DNA of 64,000 nucleotides, from assembly GCA_029948255.1 (NCBI GenBank), contig JALIZF010000958.1:54905-118904 (forward strand). The letters are read 5' to 3'. The stretch is from Telmatactis stephensoni (Eukaryota > Cnidaria > Anthozoa > Actiniaria > Isophelliidae). Position 1 is the stretch's first letter. The number at the start of each line of letters is the position of its first letter. The translations under genes were made by a program, and so were the position numbers. This document shows positions 43,301-47,034 of the stretch, one piece after another. The notes under the pieces are model-generated. The model worked only from the letters and a program-made list of their open reading frames with translations, did not search any database and was not told the origin of the DNA.

Positions 43301-45918
43301 CAAGGATACCATTTGGAAGGATGTGTATTTCAAGCACGACGTTGACTGGCGGTCAGGAATCACGTGTCAAATTGCAGGGGGAATTTCAACATTGTCAAGT
43401 GAAGTCTCTGTTATGATACTAGTCGCTATGACAACAGATCGTTTGAATACAATTGTCTTTGATTTCAGAGCAAAGCGTTTGAATCTCAAAGCTGTCCGTA
43501 TACTTTGTTTATTTGTTTGGATTATTGGGTGTATCATATCATTCTTGCCTTTATTTTTACCAAGTTACTTTAGTGATAAAACATCAGGATTTACCTTTTA
43601 TGGACGATCGACTGTCTGTCTGCCCCTGCAACTGTCCTCAGACCAACCTCCAGGATGGGAGTACTCTGTAGGGGTATTCATCGTCTTCAATGGTGCAGCT
43701 ATCTTCTTTATCTTTGTTGCTTACTTGACAATATTTATCAAAGTCCAACAATCTCAAAAATCCGTCCGCTCGACCAGGGCGTCATCGGCGCTGGGAAAAC
43801 GAGTAGTCTTTGTTGTTTTGACAGACTTTTGTTGCTGGATGCCTGTCATAGTTATTGGTGTTCTTTCATTGGCGGGAATCTTCAAGGATCCCTCTGGACA
43901 AGTATATGCTTGGATAGCTGTCTTTGTCCTGCCCGTGAACTCTTCAATTAATCCAATATTGTATACGTTTTCTACTCCACAAGTTAAGAAGAAACTACAC
44001 TCAATAAGAACAAAGAAACGGCCAGCTATAGGTGCGTTAGGCTCCGTTCCCCAGCCGTCGGGGTTTCTTGCGCGCGCGCGAAACTCTACCACGTGACAGC
44101 TGAGCGCGTGGACTAAGCTTTGTTTGGCTAGACCACTCAGCAACAGACCTAATCCACGCGTCACAATACCAAGTGTATCAAATTGATTGTATATCTATGG
44201 ATGTATCATCTATTGATACAATTGGTGTTGCATACACAAAGTACTTACCTGAACTTGATTTTCTCTCATTCGCTGAATGCTGTTTAACAGATAAAGAAGT
44301 CCACATAAGTTCGTAGATTAACTAGATTAACACAGACAACTACTTTGACCTCTTGCCCTTGATTTGACAGATAATACATTACGTCACATACAAGACTTTC
44401 AACCCACGCGCCCAGCCGTCACGGGGATGAGTATCGCGGGCGCACGAAACCCTGACGGCTGGGGAACAAAGCCTATAGGTGCGTCAGTAAAATAGAAAAC
44501 TATTCGGATTATTATTATCATTGATGTTTAAATCTCCCCCAGTTGTAGGGTACTCTCTATAAAATATTGGATTGGGGTGGCAAGGGTGAAGTTGTGGTTC
44601 TCCTCTCGTCTCTCAGCATTATAGTGTGGTACGGGTTTGAGTCCCCGCTCGAGCGCTGGAACATATGTGTGTTTAGTAAATTGATCTCTCCCTTGCCACG
44701 AAGTTTTACTTGCTCAATTAAAACCAACACTGTTTCGACCTTGGGCTGTGCTTCGTGGTCTGACATGGGTTGTAATGGATTTAATTTACATTTACCAAAA
44801 CTGATTTATACTGCTCTACACTACGCGTAACAATCAGGTGGATGACATACGATGCATTATATCAGTTTTGGGTGCGACATTGCCGCGCGCGATTACTAGT
44901 TTTGTTGAATCCTTAGTCTTTTAGTTTTCTATCCTTTATCATTACAGTAAGTCAAACACTGAGAACACAACACACTTCGTGTGTCAGAGAGAATCCGTAT
45001 GTGGCTTCCACACAAACCAAGTTACCTTACTTGCACCCCACGTACAACAAACCTTATATTCAGGTGAGTGGCTGTATTGATTTCCTACACAGCTGTAGTG
45101 AGAGCCGTCACGCAACCCTTAATGAAGCATGGCGTGACGACCCTAACTGCGTCTGCGTGGAAGAATATAGTTTCATTAAACCATTGTAAAAGCCCCAACC
45201 AGAATCCTTTTCAAGAATATTCAAAATTCAAATTCCCTTGAGAAAACAAACACAAATCTGCCATTTCGTTACTAAAGGTGCGGTAATACGAGCAACAAAA
45301 TCGTGCAACTTGTCGCGCAACTTTTTTGTTGCAAGTTGTAGAACGATGTTGCTCGTATTACCGCCCCGCGCGCAACTTGTCACGCAACAAAAATCGATGT
45401 TGCAGGTTGCGGCTACTTGTTGCAAAAAGTAGAAAGTGGTTCTACTTTGTGCAACAGATTTTCGCAGCCTGCAACATCGATTTTTGTTGCGCGACAAGTT
45501 GCACGATTTTGTTGCTCGTATTCACATGAGAGAGGGTGCCCGTATGTAGTAGGGATGACTCTTTTGTTTTCTTTTCCCTGGGGGACACAAAACAGAGTTA
45601 TCCCTAGTATATAGTGGTACCCCCTCTAATGTGAAAGGGCCTTAAAAGTACCACAAAACGTTAAACTAGACAATGTTGCGGGAAACACTGCTGGGCTTCA
45701 CACGGTACAGAATCACTTGGAAGATAGCTTTCAAGTCAAATAAATCTTTATTTGCATGATGTGCACACTTCTTTGCTCTATATAACAAGTGCAATATGCC
45801 TATAAATATATTTAACTTGATTTTGAATTCTTTTTTATTAATTTTCACGCAGAACGGATTTCAGAATGGCAGTCAAGAGACCGTTTTCGAGGATACGTCT
45901 CTTGATACAAGACTGTAA
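13268..45918 (+). CDS. Giant mosaic LRR-containing GPCR (GRL101/RXFP-like), 41 coding exons
   Basis: Multi-exon plus-strand gene; coding starts at 13274 and ends with TAA at 45916-45918. Adding the 41 predicted exons gives 7278 coding bases, exactly 2425 codons plus stop, and every junction agrees in phase. Domain order: signal peptide (1-26), SRCR-like (28-153), fucolectin/F5-8-like (153-276), PA14-like (277-470), unknown Cys-rich (510-592), MAM1 (593-753), 2x LDLa (754-828), Cys-rich (829-887), MAM2 (888-1043), MAM3 (1044-1197), D8C (1198-1329), pentraxin-like (1378-1570), short MAM4 (1571-1696), CUB (1697-1812), LRR cap and LRRs (1813-2020), 7TM (2021-2365), tail to 2425. Family knowledge: LRR-7TM receptors with LDLa modules (snail GRL101, vertebrate RXFP1/2) are plasma-membrane GPCRs. 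Here the ectodomain should reach far out of the cell and bind glycans, peptides or matrix proteins; the ligand is unknown. Exon boundaries are predicted by eye. Confidence 0.85.
14661..15415. repeat. Inverted repeat (about 200-bp arms) in intron 1, ending at exon 2
   Basis: The left arm 14661-14860 begins TGGACGGAAAGAAACCCAAC. The right arm 15210-15415 is its inverted copy with scattered mismatches, ending GTTGGGTTTCTTTCCGTCCA. The spacer (14861-15209) includes a CAAA microsatellite at 15046-15110. The right arm stops three bases before the first base of exon 2 (15419), so the exon's polypyrimidine tract lies inside the repeat. Confidence 0.85.
15419..15796 (+). CDS. Receptor exon 2: divergent SRCR-like domain
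   Basis: Phase 1 to phase 1, 126 residues. The order of motifs follows a scavenger-receptor Cys-rich domain: YGIILDDF (compare WGTVCDDxW), then [10 protein letters not shown] (compare VVCRQLGF), then [18 protein letters not shown] (compare the WLDNVxCxGxExSLxxC block), then a terminal CC pair. The usual W and first Cys of the WGTVCDD motif are replaced, so this is a derived member. In animals such domains bind proteins or microbial surfaces outside the cell. An acceptor TAG precedes 15419 and GTAACT follows 15796. Confidence 0.7.
16194..17095 (+). CDS. Receptor exons 3-4: fucolectin/F5-8-type lectin domain
   Basis: Exon 3 is 16194-16300 (phase 1 in, 0 out); exon 4 is 16834-17095 (0 in, 1 out). 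The joined product resembles the fucolectin-tachylectin-4-pentraxin-1 (FTP) fold of the F5/8 superfamily: [18 protein letters not shown] at the start, the DPWLEVRL strand after the intron (compare DPWWRVDL in eel fucolectin), and [12 protein letters not shown] at the end (compare LTLCEVEVYG). The family binds fucose or related sugars; whether the sugar-contact residues are kept I cannot judge. The intron between them holds a long ATTC/TTCG microsatellite. Confidence 0.7.
16549..16800. repeat. (ATTC)n/(TTCG)n microsatellite in intron 3
   Basis: Pure ATTC repeats grade into ATTC/GTTC/TTCG variants up to about 30 bases before exon 4. The open reading frame across it encodes only low-complexity SFIHSFIH and is not coding. 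Confidence 0.9.
17322..17550. repeat. G-rich tandem duplication in front of exon 5
   Basis: Two copies of about 115 bp. Each has GGTGGTGGTG, a GGGAGGGGGAGGGG-type run, then GTAGTGGAGGGGTTG, TTTGTAGGGGTGTAATCAAG and TTCTAAATATTGTTGATCTT. The second copy ends just before the acceptor of exon 5, so the likely branch-point region of this intron has been duplicated. The G runs could form quadruplexes on the transcript. Confidence 0.8.
17569..19716 (+). CDS. Receptor exons 5-7: PA14-like domain
   Basis: Exon 5 is 17569-17765, exon 6 is 18500-18621 and exon 7 is 19337-19716 (phases 1-0, 0-2, 2-1). Motifs follow PA14: FFDGW near the start, then RQYAYLM joined to [20 protein letters not shown] (compare RxxGYLxxPxxGxYTFYIxxDDxCELWL), then [13 protein letters not shown] (compare YYIEALHKEG). 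The exon 5 end is set by phase: only ATG followed by GCAAGTATAG gives phase 0 and the canonical PA14 spacing, which implies a GC-AG intron. PA14 domains bind sugars or act as structural modules; the Asp-Asp calcium pair typical of lectin PA14s reads KH here, so calcium-dependent binding is doubtful. The rest of exon 7 (about residues 440-509) shows no known fold. Confidence 0.7.
17828..18002. mobile_element. Short TIR element in intron 5
   Basis: 175-bp element with terminal inverted repeats CAGGGGTGTATCCA and TGGATACGCCCCTG, flanked by CTATC on both sides (17823-17827 and 18003-18007). The interior carries AAAGGGGGGTCACAC repeats. It is non-autonomous. A relative without clear ends lies at about 23440-23610, with CACCCCCTCCTGA and GGATCCGCCCCTG. 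Confidence 0.75.
20044..21069 (+). CDS. Receptor exons 8-9: unrecognised Cys-rich segment
   Basis: Exon 8 is 20044-20219 (phase 1-0) and exon 9 is 20997-21069 (phase 0-1), about 83 residues. Exon 8 contains [20 protein letters not shown], then a lone Cys, and ends PKNYTIQ. Exon 9 continues [17 protein letters not shown]. It sits between PA14 and MAM1. The CxxC pair and alternating hydrophobics suggest a small disulphide-stabilised beta domain, but I do not recognise a family. Confidence 0.65.
20601..20857. mobile_element. Foldback element with about 60-bp TIRs in intron 8
   Basis: The left end AGCTATAGACGACTTTCAAA and AATGGCGG, then GAGAACGAGGCC, are mirrored at the right end by GGCCTCGTTCTCATGGACTA, GCCGCCATTTTTGAAAGTCG and TCTATAGCT. 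The centre is short and non-coding. No clear target duplication is visible. Confidence 0.8.
21319..22234 (+). CDS. Receptor exons 10-12: MAM domain 1
   Basis: Exons 21319-21444, 21541-21791 and 22129-22234 (phases 1-1, 1-0, 0-1). The first exon gives the MAM start [16 protein letters not shown] (CxFExxLCxW). The second gives the core: [37 protein letters not shown] and WERARIPV. The third gives the end: [18 protein letters not shown] domains mediate adhesion and oligomerisation outside the cell. The three-exon layout recurs in MAM2 and MAM3, which suggests duplication inside the gene. Confidence 0.85.
22579..22803 (+). CDS. Receptor exon 13: two LDLa repeats
   Basis: One phase 1-1 exon, 75 residues. 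Repeat 1: [16 protein letters not shown], then [18 protein letters not shown]. Repeat 2: [10 protein letters not shown], then [16 protein letters not shown]. Both have six Cys and the calcium-cage acidic residues (DGSDE, DGEDE). In RXFP1/2 a single N-terminal LDLa is needed to switch the receptor on, and GRL101 has many. Here about a thousand residues separate the LDLa pair from the LRRs, so the role may differ. Confidence 0.95.
23297..24159 (+). CDS. Receptor exons 14-15: small Cys-rich spacer
   Basis: Exon 14 is 23297-23398 and exon 15 is 24085-24159, both phase 1-1, about 59 residues with eleven Cys. Exon 14 reads [19 protein letters not shown] and [12 protein letters not shown]. Exon 15 reads [18 protein letters not shown] then TQCQTLK. 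The spacing of the first Cys residues resembles an EGF- or LDLa-like knot, but no family fits fully. They link the LDLa pair to MAM2. Confidence 0.65.
24546..26806 (+). CDS. Receptor exons 16-18: MAM domain 2
   Basis: Exons 24546-24677, 25137-25381 and 26716-26806 (phases 1-1, 1-0, 0-1), the same layout as MAM1. Motifs: [14 protein letters not shown] at the start; core [37 protein letters not shown] and FGQLQIPAN; end [14 protein letters not shown]. The classical ALDDI/V motif near the end is kept (ALDDL). The intron between exons 17 and 18 carries the 836-bp TTAA-flanked element. Confidence 0.85.
25562..26397. mobile_element. 836-bp TTAA-flanked non-autonomous transposon
   Basis: Terminal inverted repeats GGTTGGTGCCTACTA (left) and TAGTAGGCACCAACC (right), immediately flanked by TTAA at 25558-25561 and 26398-26401. 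TTAA duplication is the mark of piggyBac or Kolobok transposases. There is no transposase frame, so it must have been moved by another element's transposase. It lies inside intron 17. Confidence 0.85.
26885..27245. mobile_element. Foldback element in intron 18
   Basis: The left arm contains GACATTACCAAAAGAAGATGAG, GAGAAGGAATC and ATGCCCCGTTTGATGCTATTT. The right arm has the complements AAAATAGCATCAAACGGGG, GATTCCTTCTC and TTTTTTCTTGACATTAC in mirrored order. Arms are about 100 bp with a short loop; no coding capacity. A second small hairpin (GACGAGTTGTC/GACAACTCGTC) follows at 27275-27365. Confidence 0.7.
27510..28297 (+). CDS. Receptor exons 19-21: MAM domain 3
   Basis: Exons 27510-27623, 27826-28085 and 28210-28297 (phases 1-1, 1-0, 0-1). 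Motifs: [18 protein letters not shown] at the start; core [41 protein letters not shown] and [10 protein letters not shown]; end [15 protein letters not shown] with the conserved AVDDI. It follows MAM2 with no spacer. Confidence 0.85.
29145..29513. repeat. Repeat element rich in CCGCAATACCGC
   Basis: Many irregular copies of AATACCGC and AATCCCGCA, bounded by inverted G/C runs: GAGGGGGGCCTAGGGGGGTT on the left and AACCCCTAGGACCCCCCCTC on the right. It behaves like a small composite element with a satellite-like core. Confidence 0.6.
30766..31045 (+). repeat. tRNA-derived SINE-like remnant
   Basis: TAGGTAGCGCAGCGGTCTAA resembles a Pol III A box and GGTTCGAGCCTCC (about 31030) a B box, but they are over 250 bases apart, so a normal tRNA is excluded. 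It is best read as a tRNA-derived SINE with an insertion. Confidence 0.4.
32101..32496 (+). CDS. Receptor exon 22: uromodulin-type D8C domain
   Basis: One phase 1-1 exon, 132 residues. The motif order fits the D8C domain of uromodulin, GP2 and OIT3: [32 protein letters not shown] (compare GWYRFxGxAGxxMPxxCV), [19 protein letters not shown] (compare WLxGxHPxxxxGxVxRxxC), then [20 protein letters not shown] (compare CCxWxxxVxVKxCxxFYVY). In animals the domain is secreted or surface-exposed; OIT3/UMOD use it next to EGF and ZP domains. Acceptor CCCAAG precedes 32101, and GTAAGT follows the A at 32496. The frame stays open past the donor to TAG at 32706, so an intron-retaining short form is conceivable. 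Confidence 0.8.
33013..33156 (+). CDS. Receptor exon 23: linker
   Basis: 48 residues, phase 1-1, starting [18 protein letters not shown] and ending EDSGQHPQ. No Cys; polar and Asn/Ser-rich with possible N-glycosylation sites. It bridges D8C and the pentraxin-like domain. No family recognised. Confidence 0.65.
33614..35194 (+). CDS. Receptor exons 24-26: pentraxin/LamG-like domain
   Basis: Exons 33614-33827, 34269-34396 and 34958-35194 (phases 1-2, 2-1, 1-1). Pentraxin signatures in order: [14 protein letters not shown] (compare xTVCLWV), then [20 protein letters not shown] (compare HxCxTWxSxxGxWxxYxDG), then [20 protein letters not shown] (compare GxIxxVxIWDxVLS), then [10 protein letters not shown] (compare GNxVxW). 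The two disulphide Cys (CFW, HFCF) are present. The family binds phosphocholine or other ligands through calcium; the calcium ligands cannot be confirmed by eye. The exon 24 donor is fixed by phase at AAC before GTACGT. Confidence 0.8.
35268..35428. repeat. Long hairpin in intron 26
   Basis: A near-continuous stem of about 60 bp. ATTCTCTACTCTCGCATATC and CATAATG, GTTTTGGGGGGTAG and ATTGTAATTCAAAT pair with their mirrored complements up to GAAAGTAGAGAATC. The loop is about 20 bases. It is probably a small foldback transposon; the stem could also be transcribed as double-stranded RNA. Confidence 0.75.
35516..36198 (+). CDS. Receptor exons 27-28: shortened MAM domain 4
   Basis: Exon 27 is 35516-35787 (phase 1-0) and exon 28 is 36093-36198 (phase 0-1). 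The core is clear: [34 protein letters not shown] and [18 protein letters not shown], then [20 protein letters not shown]. The N-terminal MAM exon with the CxFExxxCxW segment, present in MAM1-3, is missing, and I find no candidate between 35195 and 35515. The ALDDI motif is reduced to MSVGAL. This MAM is truncated and derived. Confidence 0.75.
36677..37523 (+). CDS. Receptor exons 29-30: CUB domain
   Basis: Exon 29 is 36677-36917 (phase 1-2) and exon 30 is 37417-37523 (phase 2-1). CUB signatures: [59 protein letters not shown], then [11 protein letters not shown] and GFMAQYQVI. All four Cys are present. The acidic residues of calcium-binding CUBs (E and D before the second Cys pair, D of VFDG) are present, so calcium binding is plausible. 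CUB domains mediate extracellular protein contacts. Confidence 0.9.
37738..37960. repeat. Fragment of palindromic repeat family in intron 30
   Basis: Contains TTATAAAATATTTGAGATAT, AACGCGCGCGCTGAGTGGCT and CATCTTCCATCGTGTTTACA, which recur with little change at 61190-61720. A dispersed non-autonomous element. Confidence 0.7.
38200..38314 (+). CDS. Receptor exon 31: LRR N-terminal cap
   Basis: Phase 1 in, 2 out. [20 protein letters not shown] gives a CPxxCxC cap, followed by [20 protein letters not shown], the first incomplete repeat (LxxTNLxxVPxxLP). This is the classical LRRNT followed by repeat 1. Confidence 0.85.
38949..42412 (+). CDS. Receptor exons 32-38: seven leucine-rich repeats
   Basis: Exons 38949-39020, 39659-39730, 40160-40231, 40854-40925, 41698-41769, 42030-42101 (each exactly 72 bases) and 42335-42412 (78 bases), all phase 2-2, one LRR per exon. 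Examples: [75 protein letters not shown]. This one-repeat-per-exon, phase-2 layout is characteristic of LGR/RXFP-type glycoprotein and relaxin receptors. The last exon has two extra residues. No C-terminal LRR cap is recognisable apart from the Cys-rich hinge at the start of exon 39. Confidence 0.9.
39150..39290. repeat. Minisatellite in intron 32
   Basis: Three copies of a unit of about 47 bp with GCACGCAAACCCTTTCGTGT or AAATCATTTC variants and GTATATATGCTTGCTTAGCA. Confidence 0.8.
42605..42852. mobile_element. Foldback TIR element in intron 38
   Basis: The left arm has GATGTTACACGGTGTAATG, TTGTCTCGCAATGGCG and AAACAAGTTGCAC. The right arm mirrors these as GTGCAACTTGTTTTGCAACG, CATTACGAGACGAGAC and TTGTACCATGTAACAGCGCC. 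Relatives occur at 52866-53095 and, as a fragment, at about 31950-32065. Non-coding MITE-like family. Confidence 0.75.
42998..44031 (+). CDS. Receptor exon 39: seven-transmembrane GPCR core
   Basis: A single exon (phase 2 in, 1 out) encodes the Cys-rich hinge ([16 protein letters not shown]) and all seven helices. Landmarks: TM1 [14 protein letters not shown]2 [14 protein letters not shown]; Cys before TM3 (GITCQ); TM3 end [14 protein letters not shown], with TDR where most class A receptors have DRY/ERW; TM4 [16 protein letters not shown]2 Cys in STVCLPL; TM6 [21 protein letters not shown]7 [22 protein letters not shown] and the NPILY variant are typical of LGR, RXFP and GRL101 receptors. 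It should act at the plasma membrane through heterotrimeric G proteins; the coupling class cannot be inferred. If the donor at 44032 is not used, the frame runs into a transposon and stops at 44096. Confidence 0.92.
44038..44475. mobile_element. 438-bp TIR element inserted at the exon 39 splice donor
   Basis: Left terminus TAGGCTCCGTTCCCCAGCCG; right terminus CGGCTGGGGAACAAAGCCTA, imperfect inverted repeats of 22 bp. It is flanked by TAGGTGCGT on both sides (44029-44037 and 44476-44484), a 9-bp direct repeat of the kind made by Mutator-like transposases. No transposase frame. The duplicated bases contain the splice donor G|GTGCGT. Confidence 0.8.
44948..45063 (+). CDS. Receptor exon 40: cytoplasmic tail, part 1
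   Basis: Phase 1-0. The acceptor follows a good pyrimidine tract (TTTCTATCCTTTATCATTACAG), with GTGAGT after 45063. Joined to exon 39 at 44031 it reads RPAI, then [12 protein letters not shown] and [20 protein letters not shown], ending YNKPYIQ. It is rich in Ser, Thr and Tyr, as expected for a regulated GPCR tail. Support is phase agreement and composition; there is no domain match. Confidence 0.65.
45278..45525. mobile_element. Palindromic TIR element in intron 40
   Basis: The left arm TAATACGAGCAACAAAATCG, TGCAACTTGTCGCGCAAC is mirrored at 45480-45525 by GTTGCGCGACAAGTTGCACG, ATTTTGTTGCTCGTATT. The centre also repeats the GCAACTTG and CATCGATTTTTGTTGC motifs. Non-coding. Confidence 0.75.
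45853..45918 (+). CDS. Receptor exon 41: terminal exon ending in DTRL
   Basis: Phase 0 exon of 21 residues plus stop: [20 protein letters not shown] then L and TAA. The acceptor is TTTTCACGCAG. The last four residues, DTRL, form a class I PDZ-domain ligand (x-S/T-x-hydrophobic); the same four residues end human CFTR and bind NHERF scaffolds. I infer scaffold anchoring of the receptor. The exon is short, so its support is phase, splice sites and the meaningful C-terminus. Confidence 0.6.
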   Translation, partial: NGFQNGSQETVFEDTSLDTRL

Positions 45919-46420
45919 TATCAAAATCCCGAAATGCTTGGGAAAAGTAACTTATAGTATCTAAGTAATTCAAAATAACATCTAGAGCTCTAAGATTTTA
46001 TTTCTAATTTATTTCTCAATAGATACTCATATGTTTGGAAATATATTCCTCATGACGTAGTGAAAGCTCCTGGCTTGTTTTTCTTTACAACTAGATGCTT
46101 AATTTGTTTACTACTTACAGATATATTCTTATTACTTATATAACAATTTAGCAGTATATATTGAGACATATTTTATCTTATTTTTATGATAGGAGTGCTC
46201 GTGTGAGCACGTGTATTTAGCTATATATTTATGATATTTCATGCTATATACAGTATAATTCGTGTATATTTTTACTTTATTTATATCATATTTATATTAT
46301 TTTTTGAGGGCAGTTTTTATATGGGAATTAAGTTTCCCCCTACTGCTATCCTTTACCATTTTGTATGTATTTTAGTGCATGGTATAAAGTATCATTAAAC
46401 ATTAAACATATAGTAAAACA
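45919..46420 (+). terminator. Receptor 3' untranslated region and poly(A) signals
   Basis: AT-rich sequence without open frames. Two ATTAAA hexamers (46394-46399 and 46401-46406) are the best poly(A) signals. This would leave about 400 bases to the stop codon of the convergent minus-strand gene. Confidence 0.5.
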
Positions 46421-46660
46421 GAAAACGTTTTCATTTAAGGAAGCTGTTGGAGGAAGTTGGAGGATGTAATTGATTGTTATTGGGCGGTCTGGACAGTGCC
46501 AGGAAACATATAATACTAAAAAAACCGTTCAAATAATTGATCAGTTTGCATACTGACTGGAATTGCTGTTTAAGGCCCGAGAAATTAAAAAATAAAATCG
46601 ATTTTTATATGCAGTTTCTTTGTGAGTTGTTCTAACTGAGCTAAGTACCGGCAATGTTGT

Positions 46661-46666
46661 TTTATT
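46661..46666 (-). terminator. Poly(A) signal of the minus-strand discoidin gene
   Basis: TTTATT on the plus strand reads AATAAA on the minus strand, about 170 bases past the stop codon at 46833-46835. The 3' untranslated stretch contains a CAAA microsatellite (46701-46752) and a decayed copy of the terminal exon. Confidence 0.45.
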
Positions 46667-46754
46667 TTGATCTTGGTAGATCCAATAGTGTGGTGATGTT
46701 AACAAACAAACAAACAAACAAACAAACAAACAAACAAACAAAGAAACAAACAGT

Positions 46755-46823
46755 CTAACATCCATACAACTCGAGACGCATAGCAGCAATGATGTTATTG
46801 AATGAATACACAACTACTCTGAT
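46755..46823 (-). pseudogene. Partial extra copy of the discoidin terminal exon
   Basis: On the minus strand this 69-base piece reads IRVVVYSFNNIIAAMRLELY then GC and a stop. It is a clear relative of the last part of the true terminal exon immediately upstream (46833-46970), which ends MRLELYGC. It has no acceptor and starts mid-domain, so it lies in the 3' untranslated region as a duplicated remnant. Confidence 0.75.
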
Positions 46824-46832
46824 TCCAATCGT

Positions 46833-46998
46833 CTAACAGCCATACAACTCGAGTCTCATGGTATTATGTCCTTTCCATGCATACACAACGACTCTGATGT
46901 ATTGTGCTTTGATGGGGACAGGCAGCACGTTTGTCACAACTGTAGTTTTATCGCCGTTAGCAGTGAAACGCTGAAGAAAGAGTAAATAAATGATTGAT

Positions 46999-47034
<36 letters not shown>

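Noticed and set aside
43754..44164. Minus-strand open frame opposite the 7TM exon
   Set aside because: Shadow of the real GPCR coding strand.
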